The notes: generated by a model not told the origin, from the letters alone. Shown: positions 24,262-34,247, counted from the first letter of the stretch. The stretch is 44,880 bases of DNA from Firmicutes bacterium ADurb.Bin193 (GCA_002070105.1 MWCQ01000020.1:1-44880), one strand, 5' to 3'. Translations and numbers: made by a program.

Positions 24262-27200
24262 ATGCTTAGAAAAAAAGGTAAAATACGCGGTATAGTATCA
24301 TGCGTGGTTATTCTCGTTATGTTAATGAGTATGTTTGCTTCTGCGATAAGCGTTTCCGCAGCGGGTGTAAAACACAAAATCGTAAATATTACGGCAAGCG
24401 TACCGGGCAACAAGCCGGAATTGAAGCTGGAGTCATTGATTGACGGCGATGTTAACACAAACTGGTCAACCAAGGAAATAGGCGAGTATATTCAATTCGA
24501 CCTTGAGGGAGAACAAACAGTTGACTATGTGTCCATCACCTGGGCCAGCTCGGACGACAGGAAATACACCTTCACTCTGCAAGGTTCTACCGACGGAGAG
24601 GAATTTGATGATATAGTTACGCTGACAAGCAACGGAGTAAACAGTGTACCCGAAGTCTATTCCTTCTCGCCGATAAATGTTGTATCAATAAGACTGGTTG
24701 GAAACGGAAACACAGTCAACACCTTTACAAATTTAACCGAGATTGAAATAGGGAACAGCGGCGGCACAGGTGCCCCCACTACACCTACTACGCCCACTAC
24801 ACCTTCCGGATCTGCGACACCTGCTCCGACCGCGGCGCCTGTTGCTCCGCGACAGGCGGTATGGATCGTACCTTCCGATGTGGTAGGAAAACCGTATGAA
24901 CAGGCAGTTACACTTCTGACGGCGCTTAATATTATGATGCCGAACAGTGACGGAACCTTTAAGCCCGATGCCACCGTAACGAGGGCAGAATTTACCTCTG
25001 CCGTTGTTATCGCATACGGTATGGCTGAAGAAGCGGCAACAAAGGTAGCTACGAAATACAGCGATGTAACTGCTGACCATCCGGCTTCGGGTGCTATTAA
25101 CATTGCTACGGGCAAGGGTTTTATTGACGGAAACGGAGACGGAACCTTCAAACCGGATGATCCCATCCTCTATGAGCAGGCAGCGACAATGCTTGTTAAA
25201 ATGCTCGGATATGATGTTTATGCACAGCAGCTCGGTGGTTATCCCGCAGGGTATGTAATGCTTGCGGCTGAAAAAGGTATTGCAAGAAAGTCCGGCGCCG
25301 TACAGGGCATGCCTGTTACAAGGGGAACCTGCGCACAATTGATTTACAATGCATTGCATACCGATATAATGATTCAGGTTGGCTACGGAAGCAGTACAAC
25401 CTACCGCATTACACCCGGTAAAACACTTATGACCGAAAGAATGGAAATTTATAAGGATAACGGAGTGCTTTCGGCTACGGAAGATACCATGCTTACGAGA
25501 GCGGACAGCACCCTCAGAAAAAATGAGATTGAGATTAGCGGTAGCGTTTACAAAATCAAAAATCCAAATTTAAGATCCTTTTTGGGTTACGATGTTATCT
25601 TTTATTATGAAGAGGATCCGATAACAGAAGAAAAAACCATTGTGTTTATGGAGCCTGATAAGTCCAAAAACACGGTTCTTACAATCAAGGCTGACGATAT
25701 AACCAAGGTTGTCGGCAAAAAGATATATTATCGCGAAGACGGAAGTAAAGATGGTGTTGTTAAAGAAGCCACCATTATTCCGACTCCCTGCATTATTAAA
25801 AACGGAAAGGCTTATCCGGAATACACCGATTTGCCCACGGAGTTGTGGATTGCGGCGGGAGAGCTGATTCTTTTAGACAGGGATAACGACGACGAGTATG
25901 ATATTGTATTTATCAACAAATACGATATTTATGTTGTTGATACCTTGTCCGGAAACACATTCAAAGTATTTGACATGTACAGTAATAAATCGCTTGCGCT
26001 TGATCCCGATGCTACCGATTATAAATTTACTATTAAGAAGGACGGAAAGGACATTAAATTTGCCGACATTAAAAAGTGGGATGTTCTTTCGGTTTCCCAA
26101 ACCACACAAGTAGACGATGATCGGCTTATAGATGTTATTGTAACCTCAAAGAGCGTTAAGGGGAAAGTAACTGAGATTTCGGGCGATGAAGTATTCATTG
26201 ACGGAGTAAAATATGAATTATCGGGCTACTATAAAAAGGTTACAGACCCGACAAACACAGACCCGACGAAAAGTACGGTTTTATACAGTTCCAAGGCTGA
26301 CAAAATTGAAGTTGATGCTTCGGGAGTATTCTATTTTGACACCACAGGTAAAATAGCCGCTTTTGACAAACAATTTTCGACAGGAGAAAACTACGGCTAT
26401 TTAATTTCAACAGGTATTGAAGAAGGCGTATCCGGGAAAGTATTGTTTGAAATACTGACTATCGACAGTGGGATAAAAGTATTTGAAGCCAACAATAAGA
26501 TAGAAGTTTTCAGAGCCAACGGAGACCCCATAGAAGATACTTTTACTTACGAGGGAGAAATGTTTCTCGCCAAAGATGCTGTGGAGCTGACCGAACTTGA
26601 TTCAAACACAGCGCCGGGTCAAATTACGACAAAAAGGCAGTTAATCAAGTATGCGGTGAACGGCGAGGGCAAGCTTAATCTTATAAAAATAGCGGTTAAC
26701 TTCCAAACAATATACGAAAAACTTTTGACCGATACCAGTGCTGAAAATCGCGTTAAAATGATTGAAAAGCTTGACAAAGCGGAGAGAGATGAAATATTCA
26801 GAATATCTTTTCCTTCAAAGGCAAGAAGGTATAAAAACGCACATATGGGATTCTTAGAGGCGAATAACAATACCGGAGACAATGCGTTTTTCGTTGATGC
26901 CAATACTATTCACCTTAGAATACCCAATCAGAATGCTTATAATACATACAGAGGCGATATAAAGACATTATACAAGTCTCAAAAAGCAAAGTTTGGGAAC
27001 GGAAAAAATGTTACTCTTGTGGCATATGATGCGACAAAAGGCCTTTATACTCCTATTGTGATTGAACAATATGCTCCCGGCAATAAAGCTGATATCGATA
27101 CAGCCACATCTCTTCTTATAGTTGAAAAGATAACAGACACAATGAAGGATGATCAGTTTAGTAAGAAGCTTTACTATTATGAAAAGGGAGATTTAAAGTC

Positions 27201-27666
27201 AAAAGATATCGATTACAACAGTGAGCTTTATCAAGACATCGTAGACGGCGGAACCGTCTTTAAGAAGGGTGATGTAATCCAAATAGGCACAAATGCCAGT
27301 GGTGAAATTGATGCTGTCAATCATATCCGTAAAGCCACTGATCCATTTGTTCCCGCCAGATCCGGAAACGGCGATGATAACGGACAAAGAATTGTAGGAA
27401 CGATCAGGGTAGTCGAGGGCGGTGTCTTATTGGTAGAAACAGATACTGCAGTTACAAATCCTGAAACTTATCCGCCGCCCGGAGCGCGAACCTTTGAACT
27501 TTTTGCTGCAAAGATTGATGCGGCTGCGGCTGTCACGGTTTACGATGTCAAAGATGAAGAGGTTAAAAAAGGCTCCGGCAGCAATTTGGAAGTAGGCGAT
27601 TACATCATTATTCGTCTCAACAAGTCAAAAGTAGTTGAATTCATCAAATTTGTTAATTTCGAGTAA
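24262..27666 (+). CDS. SLH-domain surface protein with F5/8 type C domain
   Basis: An 1134-residue exported protein. The signal peptide is about 1-33. An F5/8 type C (discoidin, CBM32-like) domain covers about 33-163: LESLIDGDVNTNWSTKE, YIQFDLEGEQTVDYV, FTLQGSTDGEEF. A Thr/Pro linker (about 167-197) leads to SLH repeats (about 200-372, with GTFKPDATVTRAEF and GTFKPDDPILYEQA). The remaining 760 residues are beta-rich, with turns such as ITKVVGKKIYYREDG, as in clostridial S-layer-like proteins. I see no enzyme motif. ATG 24262 is chosen because GGAGG lies ahead; a start 18 bases upstream would overlap that site. It likely binds carbohydrate at the cell surface and works with the exported sulfatases that follow. 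Confidence 0.85.
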   Translation: MLRKKGKIRGIVSCVVILVMLMSMFASAISVSAAGVKHKIVNITASVPGNKPELKLESLIDGDVNTNWSTKEIGEYIQFDLEGEQTVDYVSITWASSDDRKYTFTLQGSTDGEEFDDIVTLTSNGVNSVPEVYSFSPINVVSIRLVGNGNTVNTFTNLTEIEIGNSGGTGAPTTPTTPTTPSGSATPAPTAAPVAPRQAVWIVPSDVVGKPYEQAVTLLTALNIMMPNSDGTFKPDATVTRAEFTSAVVIAYGMAEEAATKVATKYSDVTADHPASGAINIATGKGFIDGNGDGTFKPDDPILYEQAATMLVKMLGYDVYAQQLGGYPAGYVMLAAEKGIARKSGAVQGMPVTRGTCAQLIYNALHTDIMIQVGYGSSTTYRITPGKTLMTERMEIYKDNGVLSATEDTMLTRADSTLRKNEIEISGSVYKIKNPNLRSFLGYDVIFYYEEDPITEEKTIVFMEPDKSKNTVLTIKADDITKVVGKKIYYREDGSKDGVVKEATIIPTPCIIKNGKAYPEYTDLPTELWIAAGELILLDRDNDDEYDIVFINKYDIYVVDTLSGNTFKVFDMYSNKSLALDPDATDYKFTIKKDGKDIKFADIKKWDVLSVSQTTQVDDDRLIDVIVTSKSVKGKVTEISGDEVFIDGVKYELSGYYKKVTDPTNTDPTKSTVLYSSKADKIEVDASGVFYFDTTGKIAAFDKQFSTGENYGYLISTGIEEGVSGKVLFEILTIDSGIKVFEANNKIEVFRANGDPIEDTFTYEGEMFLAKDAVELTELDSNTAPGQITTKRQLIKYAVNGEGKLNLIKIAVNFQTIYEKLLTDTSAENRVKMIEKLDKAERDEIFRISFPSKARRYKNAHMGFLEANNNTGDNAFFVDANTIHLRIPNQNAYNTYRGDIKTLYKSQKAKFGNGKNVTLVAYDATKGLYTPIVIEQYAPGNKADIDTATSLLIVEKITDTMKDDQFSKKLYYYEKGDLKSKDIDYNSELYQDIVDGGTVFKKGDVIQIGTNASGEIDAVNHIRKATDPFVPARSGNGDDNGQRIVGTIRVVEGGVLLVETDTAVTNPETYPPPGARTFELFAAKIDAAAAVTVYDVKDEEVKKGSGSNLEVGDYIIIRLNKSKVVEFIKFVNFE

Positions 27667-27701
27667 GACTATAAAGTAACTTTCATAACGGGAGGATATC
27701 A

Positions 27702-30014
27702 ATGAAAAATACACAAAGAACCGCAGCGATAGCATTGGCAGCAGGCTATATGCTCTCATCATACTCGGGTTTTGATATTCGAACAGAAGCGGCCGGAGAA
27801 ACACCGGCCGCTTCCGGAACGAATCGCCCGAATATTATATATATACTTGCCGATGATTTAGGTTTTGCCGAGGTTGGCATTAACGGACAGGAAAAGATAA
27901 AAACGCCGAATATCGATCGGCTTACGCAGGAAGGAATGCAGTTTACACAGCATTATTCGGGTTGCGCGCTTTGCGCCCCCGCACGATGCACCTTAATGAC
28001 AGGTTTGCACACAGGTCATGGCAGAGTAACGAAAAATGATGACACTCCTTTAAGACCTGAGGACACCACAGTAGCCGAGCTTTTACAGGCGGGCGGCTAT
28101 AAAACCGGAATAGTAGGAAAATGGGGTCTTGGCAACGACGGGTCAACCGGATTTCCGACTAAAAAAGGTTTTGACTATTTCTACGGTTATGACGATCAGA
28201 CCCTTGCGCATAGCTATTATCCTACATATATATATAGGAATAATGAAAGGGTAAGTCTTGACGGAAAGACCTATATTCATGATGAGTTTACAAGGGAAGG
28301 CTTAGAGTTTATTAAGAATAATAAGGATGAACCCTTCTTTCTGTACATGGCGTATACGCTTCCTCATATCGAGTTAACTATACCTGATCTTGGCGAATAT
28401 GCAAAAGAAAGCTGGCCGGCAAAGGAAAAAATATTTGCCGCAATGGTAACCCGACTTGATACGGATGTCGGAAGGATAAACGACCTCCTTAAGGAACTGG
28501 GGCTTGAACAGAATACGATAGTTATGTTTGCTTCCGACAACGGCGCGCATGACAAAGGCGGGCATAATCCGTCATTCTTTAAGAGCAGCGGTCCCCTTCG
28601 CGGCATCAAGCGTGACCTTTATGAGGGCGGAATTCGTGTTCCGTTCGTTGTTAAGTGGCCTGGTGTGGTGGCTGCGGGATCGAAAACCGACCATATTTCA
28701 ACATTCTGGGACTTTATGCCGACTCTTTGTGACATAGCCGGAGTGCAATCACCAACGGCAATAGACGGTCTTTCATATCTGCCTACGCTTTTAGGCAAGG
28801 GCGAACAGAAACAACATGAGTATCTGTATTGGGAGATTCACGAACAGGGCGGAAAGCGTGCGGTTCGTATGGGCGATTGGAAGGCGGTTCGAAATAATGT
28901 TGACAAAAACCCGAATGGACCCCTTGAATTATACAATCTTAAAACCGACCTTGGAGAGAAAACAAATGTAGCTTCTGCTAATCCCGAAATTGTTGCAAAG
29001 ATGGAAGAGCTTTTGAAGGATGCAAAGCGTCCGATACCGAAGGAAGGTAAACCTTTTACTACTGTTACCGTTACTTCCGCACCGACTGCCACAGCGGCGC
29101 CTAATCCGACAACTACTGCGGCTCCGTCGCCTGCTGACAACAGCGGCGCAATAAAGGTGGAGATAGACGGAACAGCACATACCTTTGACCCAGCACCCAT
29201 CCTTGTAAATGACCGTACTATGGTACCTATGCGTTATATATTCGAGATTATGGGCGCAACCGTATCGTGGGAGGAAGCTACCGAAACGGTTACTGCGGTT
29301 AAGGGCGATACAACGATAATTCTTCAAATCGGAAGCACCGAGGCAACAGTAAACGGTGCTACAAAAGTATTGTATGCACCCGCAATGCTGTATCAGGACA
29401 GGACAATGGTACCTCTTCGGTTCATCTCCGAGTCGCTCGGCGCTGATGTGCAATGGGTAGAGGCAAGCAACAAGGTTGTAATAACGACCAAAAAGGATGC
29501 GCCGACACCTACACCTACGCCGACACCCACACCTACACCCACACCTACACCTACACCCACACCGACAACAACGCCCGATTCGTCAAGTGGTTCGATTATA
29601 ACCGACTTTGTTGCAATGGACGGCTTTGGTTCAATGTGGTCAGTAGCGAGCAACATTCAGGAAGGTGATGTTTTCTACGGAGACAGGGATTTTGTTTTAA
29701 CCACAGTACCCGACACTGTAAAGGGTGCGGATTGGATTAAGACCGCAAATGACTCCAAAAACTCCGGTGGCACAGTAGCAACCTTTAAGATTACTGCGGA
29801 TGCCGATGTATATATTGCGCACACCGATATGGACCCGTCCAAGCCTGAATGGATGAGCGGCTATACCGACACCGGAGAGGATATTTTGGCGACGCTTAAT
29901 AAAGAGGTTACATTCAGTCTTTACAAAAAATCATTTACGGCCGGAAGCACAATAGAGCTTGGCGAAAACAGTAACAATAACCAAATGTATTTAGTTATTG
30001 TGAAGAAAAAATAG
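27702..30014 (+). CDS. Exported modular sulfatase with copper-amine-oxidase-like stalk domain
   Basis: A 770-residue protein. The N-terminal signal-like segment (about 1-32) is weak but fits export. The sulfatase domain is about 42-425: NIIYILADDLGFAEVG gives the metal site, C91 in GCALCAPARCTLMTG is the formylglycine site, and FASDNGAHDKGG holds more ligands. From about 483 to 600 is a domain like the N-terminal domain of copper amine oxidase (two repeats with NDRTMVPMRYIFE and QDRTMVPLRFISE), which in clostridia is a cell-surface module rather than an oxidase. Eleven Pro-Thr pairs (about 601-622) lead to a C-terminal module (about 627-770; GDVFYGDR, TANDSKNSGG) shared with the next gene. 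It should trim sulfate from glycan outside the cell. Confidence 0.9.
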   Translation: MKNTQRTAAIALAAGYMLSSYSGFDIRTEAAGETPAASGTNRPNIIYILADDLGFAEVGINGQEKIKTPNIDRLTQEGMQFTQHYSGCALCAPARCTLMTGLHTGHGRVTKNDDTPLRPEDTTVAELLQAGGYKTGIVGKWGLGNDGSTGFPTKKGFDYFYGYDDQTLAHSYYPTYIYRNNERVSLDGKTYIHDEFTREGLEFIKNNKDEPFFLYMAYTLPHIELTIPDLGEYAKESWPAKEKIFAAMVTRLDTDVGRINDLLKELGLEQNTIVMFASDNGAHDKGGHNPSFFKSSGPLRGIKRDLYEGGIRVPFVVKWPGVVAAGSKTDHISTFWDFMPTLCDIAGVQSPTAIDGLSYLPTLLGKGEQKQHEYLYWEIHEQGGKRAVRMGDWKAVRNNVDKNPNGPLELYNLKTDLGEKTNVASANPEIVAKMEELLKDAKRPIPKEGKPFTTVTVTSAPTATAAPNPTTTAAPSPADNSGAIKVEIDGTAHTFDPAPILVNDRTMVPMRYIFEIMGATVSWEEATETVTAVKGDTTIILQIGSTEATVNGATKVLYAPAMLYQDRTMVPLRFISESLGADVQWVEASNKVVITTKKDAPTPTPTPTPTPTPTPTPTPTPTTTPDSSSGSIITDFVAMDGFGSMWSVASNIQEGDVFYGDRDFVLTTVPDTVKGADWIKTANDSKNSGGTVATFKITADADVYIAHTDMDPSKPEWMSGYTDTGEDILATLNKEVTFSLYKKSFTAGSTIELGENSNNNQMYLVIVKKK
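29149..29291 (+). repeat. Near-identical DNA segment shared with 44738-44880 (copy 1)
   Basis: Encodes the first half of the copper-amine-oxidase-like domain. By my count about eight of 143 bases differ from the other copy, far more similar than the flanking genes, so recent copying or gene conversion is likely. Confidence 0.85.
29502..29567 (+). repeat. Hexanucleotide repeat coding for eleven Pro-Thr pairs
   Basis: CC(N)AC(N) units repeated in frame, with several identical CCTACA and CCCACA units. It encodes a flexible, probably glycosylated linker and may vary in length between strains. Confidence 0.8.
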
Positions 30015-30066
30015 CTAAAGTAATTGCATTACAGGCTAAGGCGGGCAAGAAAAGGGAGGAGAACGC

Positions 30067-32631
30067 GTGAACAGAGCAGGCAAAGCGACAGCTCTTGCAT
30101 TAGCCGGTTGTATGATGTCGTCATACACAGGAATAACTGTAAGGGCTAACGAAGATTCACAAGGAGGGCCTGTTGGTGGTTCAAAGCCTAATATTATTTA
30201 TATCCTGGTGGATGATTTAGGGTATAATGAGGTTGGCTTCAACGGGCAAACACAAATTAAAACACCTAACCTTGACCGTATAGCTCAGGAAGGTATGAAG
30301 TTTATACAACATTACGCGGGGTGCGCAATCTGCGCGCCCTCGCGTTGTACTTTAATGACCGGTTTACATACGGGACATACTACAGTAATCGGAAATGATG
30401 ATACACCCCTTAAGCCGGAAGATACAACAGTTGCGGAGATTATTAAGGAAGCGGGTTACACAACGGGCATAATCGGGAAATGGGGACTTGGAAACTACGG
30501 GTCAACCGGTTTCCCAAATGACAAAGGCTTTGATTATTTCTACGGCTATGACGACCAGACACTTGCACATAATTATTATCCGAAAAATTTATGGCGCAAC
30601 CGTACTCAGGTAACACTGGGCGGAGCGCAGTACAGTCATGATTTGTTTACTCAGGAAGCTTTGCAGTTCATCGAAGATAACAGCACAGAGCCTTTTTTCC
30701 TGTATTTGGCATACACGATACCACATATTAAACTGACGGTGCCGGAGCTTGGCGAATATCAAAGCAAAAGCTGGCCCGCAGCGGAAAAGACATTTGCCGC
30801 AATGGTGACACGAATGGACAGGGATATCGGAACGCTTGAGGACAAGCTCACCGAACTGGGCATTGACGATAATACGATTATTATGTTCGCCTCGGACAAC
30901 GGTGCGCATGATAAGGACGGTCATAGTCCTACATTCTTTCAGGGCGAATATAACCTGCGCGGTTATAAACGCTATCTGTATGAAGGCGGAATAAGGGTTC
31001 CCTTCATTGTCAAGTGGCCGGGAGTAGTCCGCGCGGGCGCTGTAAGCGACCATGTTTCGACATTCTGGGACTTCCTTCCTACGGTGTGTGACATAGTAGG
31101 GGTTAAGCCACCCCCGGCAATTGACGGTATTTCATACTTGCCCACTCTTTTGGAGCAAGGTGAGCAGAAGCAGCATGATTATCTGTATTGGGAATTTCAT
31201 GAAGCCTTTGGTCCTGCTCGTGCCGTGCGTATGGGGGATTGGAAGGGTGTTCGCCTTAATGCCGATGCGAATCCTAATAACCCCATACAGCTTTACAATC
31301 TTAAAACGGATATCAGCGAAACTACCAATGTAGCTACCTCGTATCCGGGAATTGTTGCTCAAATAGAAGAAATAATAAAAAACATGGGCGACTCCGGAAA
31401 GCATTCGGTCGCAAGGGTTACGACAAATTCAACATTACTAAGCGGTAATCCGGGAGTTACAATAGAAAATGTTATTGACGGTAATCTTTCAACCTATTGG
31501 ATTACAAACAATTTAAATAAATACATCCAGATTGACCTTCAGCATGAAAAGCTCGTAAACTATATTGACCTTGCCTGGTTTAGGCGTAATGAAAGAACAT
31601 ATAACTTTAATATACAGGGTTCAAAAAACGGGGAAATTTTTACGAACATTCTCACAAACGAGGTAAGCACAATCGCGCCAAATAATGAGATGCAGCGCTT
31701 TACTTTCGAACGGCAGAGAGTCCGATATATCAGAATTATCATGAACGGTAACAGTACCGACAACATTACCGACATATGTGAAATTGCGGTCGGCCTTTGG
31801 CCTGCTTTTATATCCGTAGACAGTATTGATTATTTAATCGGTACCCGAAGCATTAAAGATACCGGGCTTGAGGCAGGGAATGTTAAAGCAAGTATAGTTC
31901 TTAAAAATAACGACACTGCTTATAATTCTCAGGCAAGGGTGTTTACCGCTTTGTACTGCAACAACAAACTGGTTAGCCTGGAGTTTCCCGACCAGATCAG
32001 CATTGCCGCGAGCGGTCAGAAAACGACCGAAATAACAACCAATGTTCAGGTTGCGCCGGGTACATCCATAGACGATTACGAATTGCGCGTTTTTATATGG
32101 AACAACTTTTGGGATATGCATCCGGTGCTTGAGAGCTATTCATTGAAAACCAAAGATGATAAAGTTGATGTTGAGCCCGATAGCGTAATTCAAGACCTTG
32201 TTGTTTCGCCCATAACTGCGGCGGAATTTTGGTCGATTCAGGATAACCTTCAGATAGGCAATTTGCAGTACGGGGACAGGGAGTTTAAATTCGGGTCGAT
32301 TCCCGCTGTGCTTATCGGGAACCAGTGGATTCAGACCGGGAATGACTCTAAAAGGGTCGAGGGCGATAACATTGCAACCTTTAAGGTGTCATGTGATGCG
32401 GATGTATATATTGCTCTCAGCAATAAATTCACCGCTCCTCCGGCGTGGATGAGCGGCTGGCAGGATACGGGACTTACACTTTCGGACAATCAGGCGACTC
32501 CGGCCGTTTTCAACCTGTACAAAAAATCCTATACTGCAAACAGCACCGTTACACTTGGCACAAATCTCGGAGCAAAGCCGAGCGGTACTTGGCCTAGCAT
32601 GTATACAGTTATTGTAGTTCCACAAAATTAG
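30067..32631 (+). CDS. Exported modular sulfatase with F5/8 type C domain
   Basis: An 854-residue protein with GTG start at 30067 behind GGGAGGAG. The short N-terminal segment (ALALAGCMMSSYTG) resembles the leader of the sulfatase at 27702. The sulfatase domain, about 40-437, has NIIYILVDDLGYNEVG and C89 in GCAICAPSRCTLMTG. An F5/8 type C domain follows (about 445-575: VIDGNLSTYWITN, YIQIDLQHEKLVNYIDLAW), then a module (about 580-700) like one in the SLH protein at 21547, and a C-terminal module (about 708-854; GNLQYGDREF, TGNDSKR) shared with 27702. It lacks an SLH anchor, so it is secreted or held by its binding modules. The role is probably extracellular desulfation. It is closely related to 27702 in the catalytic half. 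Confidence 0.9.
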   Translation: MNRAGKATALALAGCMMSSYTGITVRANEDSQGGPVGGSKPNIIYILVDDLGYNEVGFNGQTQIKTPNLDRIAQEGMKFIQHYAGCAICAPSRCTLMTGLHTGHTTVIGNDDTPLKPEDTTVAEIIKEAGYTTGIIGKWGLGNYGSTGFPNDKGFDYFYGYDDQTLAHNYYPKNLWRNRTQVTLGGAQYSHDLFTQEALQFIEDNSTEPFFLYLAYTIPHIKLTVPELGEYQSKSWPAAEKTFAAMVTRMDRDIGTLEDKLTELGIDDNTIIMFASDNGAHDKDGHSPTFFQGEYNLRGYKRYLYEGGIRVPFIVKWPGVVRAGAVSDHVSTFWDFLPTVCDIVGVKPPPAIDGISYLPTLLEQGEQKQHDYLYWEFHEAFGPARAVRMGDWKGVRLNADANPNNPIQLYNLKTDISETTNVATSYPGIVAQIEEIIKNMGDSGKHSVARVTTNSTLLSGNPGVTIENVIDGNLSTYWITNNLNKYIQIDLQHEKLVNYIDLAWFRRNERTYNFNIQGSKNGEIFTNILTNEVSTIAPNNEMQRFTFERQRVRYIRIIMNGNSTDNITDICEIAVGLWPAFISVDSIDYLIGTRSIKDTGLEAGNVKASIVLKNNDTAYNSQARVFTALYCNNKLVSLEFPDQISIAASGQKTTEITTNVQVAPGTSIDDYELRVFIWNNFWDMHPVLESYSLKTKDDKVDVEPDSVIQDLVVSPITAAEFWSIQDNLQIGNLQYGDREFKFGSIPAVLIGNQWIQTGNDSKRVEGDNIATFKVSCDADVYIALSNKFTAPPAWMSGWQDTGLTLSDNQATPAVFNLYKKSYTANSTVTLGTNLGAKPSGTWPSMYTVIVVPQN

Positions 32632-32677
32632 GATACAACTGGATTTATTTTATTTAGCATGCACGATTAGGGTATTA

Positions 32678-32721
32678 AAGCCCGGAAACGGTAAAGGTAT
32701 TAGATAATCGTTTCTGGGTTT
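32678..32721 (+). terminator. Hairpin in the middle of the operon
   Basis: AAGCCCGGAAACG (32678-32690) pairs with CGTTTCTGGGTTT (32709-32721) using two G-U pairs, followed by CATTTTG. This is the widest gap so far in the operon (125 bases). It may be a partial terminator or an RNA-processing site that lowers or stabilises expression of the genes after it. Confidence 0.5.
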
Positions 32722-32756
32722 CATTTTGTAAAAGAAATAAAAAGGAGATTATTTGT

Positions 32757-34247
32757 ATGAAAAAGCCGCATATTATTATTTTTAATCCGGATCAGTTTCG
32801 TCTTGATGCAATGGGACATATGGGGAACAAAGCTGCGGTTACGCCGAATTTTGATAAAATGGCAACGGAGGACGGGGTTTCGTTCCGTTTTGCATTTTGT
32901 CAAAACCCTGTTTGCACGCCAAGCCGGTGTAGCTTTATGAGCGGGTGGTATCCCCATGTGAGAGGGCACAGGACGATGGCCCATATGATGCAGCCGGACG
33001 AACCGGTACTACTTAAAACGCTAAAGGACGAGGGATATTATGTTTGGTGGGGCGGAAAAAATGACCTCATCCCGGGGCAGAATAACATATATGATTATTG
33101 CAATTTTTATAACATACAGACTAATAAGGATTTAATGCCCAACCTTCACACCGTGTACGAGTGGCGCGGCGAAAAGGACGGTCCCAACTATTACTCCTTC
33201 TATGCCGGGAAGCTGGATACCAAAGGCAGGGAAGTGTATTATGACAGCGACTGGGATCATATTATGAGCGCCGTTGAATTTATAAAGAATGCGCCGGAGG
33301 ATCAGCCTGTCTGCATTTATCTGCCCATACTGTACCCGCACCCCCCGTACGCTGTTGAGGATCCTTGGTACAGTATGATAAACCGTGATGATATCGAGGA
33401 AATATATCCCCGTTTTAAGGATAGTGATAAAAAGCCGAGTATGTTAAAGGGAATAATAGAAAAGCAGAGGCTCAAAGGCTGGACGCCGCAGCAGTGGAAA
33501 GAGCTTCGCGCCACATACCACGGAATGTGCGCGCGCGTGGATTATCAGTTCGGGCTTGTGGTAAACGCCTTAAAGGAAAAGGGTATGTATGACGATTCGG
33601 CTATATTTGTTTTCAGCGACCACGGTGATTATACGGGCGATTACGGAATTGTTGAGAAGACCCAAAATACATTTGAGGATGATTTGACAAATGTACCGTT
33701 TATAATAAAGCCGCCCAAGTGGGTTGATGTTAAGCCCGGCATACGCGAAGCACTTGTCGAACTTATAGATTTTCCCGCAACGGTTGAGGATTTAACCGGT
33801 ATCAAGCCGAAGCATACACATTTCGGTCGCTCCCTGCTGCCTTTGATTACGGGCGAAAAGGACGAGCACCGTGATGCCGTATTCTGTGAGGGAGGAAGAC
33901 TCCACGGTGAGGAGCATTGCAAGGAAAAGGAGGGGCCTGCCAGATATCCTACGAATGAAGTAAGCCTGTACTGGACAAGGATACAGTGGCAGGTTGCGGA
34001 CGGTCCCGAGCACGGAAAAGGGGTTATGATAAGGACGAAGGACTATAAATATGTCCACAGGTTGTACGAGTCGGACGAATTGTACGACCTTAAGGCAGAC
34101 CCGATGGAGCTGCACAACAGAATTGACGACGAAAGTCTTTCCGGTGTTTTAGCGGAGCTTAAAAACAGACTTATGCGTTTTTATCTTGAAACAAATGATG
34201 TTGTGCCCTTCAGGATTGACGCCAGAGAGCCGAAAATCGTACGGTAG
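32757..34247 (+). CDS. Sulfatase (Cys-type), cytoplasmic, paralogue of 20036
   Basis: A 496-residue leaderless sulfatase. C53 in NPVCTPSRCSFMSG is the formylglycine site; SDHGDYTGDYGIVEKTQNTFED and KPKHTHFGRSLLP match the gene at 20036 almost word for word, so the two arose by duplication within the locus. It differs from its twin mainly around residues 100-130 (IYDYCNFYNIQTNKD) and 200-225, likely substrate loops. AAAAGGAG precedes ATG 32757. It presumably acts on imported fragments, perhaps removing sulfate from another position. The next sulfatase follows by 35 bases. Confidence 0.92.
   Translation: MKKPHIIIFNPDQFRLDAMGHMGNKAAVTPNFDKMATEDGVSFRFAFCQNPVCTPSRCSFMSGWYPHVRGHRTMAHMMQPDEPVLLKTLKDEGYYVWWGGKNDLIPGQNNIYDYCNFYNIQTNKDLMPNLHTVYEWRGEKDGPNYYSFYAGKLDTKGREVYYDSDWDHIMSAVEFIKNAPEDQPVCIYLPILYPHPPYAVEDPWYSMINRDDIEEIYPRFKDSDKKPSMLKGIIEKQRLKGWTPQQWKELRATYHGMCARVDYQFGLVVNALKEKGMYDDSAIFVFSDHGDYTGDYGIVEKTQNTFEDDLTNVPFIIKPPKWVDVKPGIREALVELIDFPATVEDLTGIKPKHTHFGRSLLPLITGEKDEHRDAVFCEGGRLHGEEHCKEKEGPARYPTNEVSLYWTRIQWQVADGPEHGKGVMIRTKDYKYVHRLYESDELYDLKADPMELHNRIDDESLSGVLAELKNRLMRFYLETNDVVPFRIDAREPKIVR

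Noticed and set aside
29149-29500. A real copper amine oxidase
   Set aside because: Only the short N-terminal-like domain is present; the catalytic topaquinone domain is absent.
29502-29567. Possible CRISPR-like tandem repeat
   Set aside because: The units are six bases, in frame, and encode a Pro-Thr linker.
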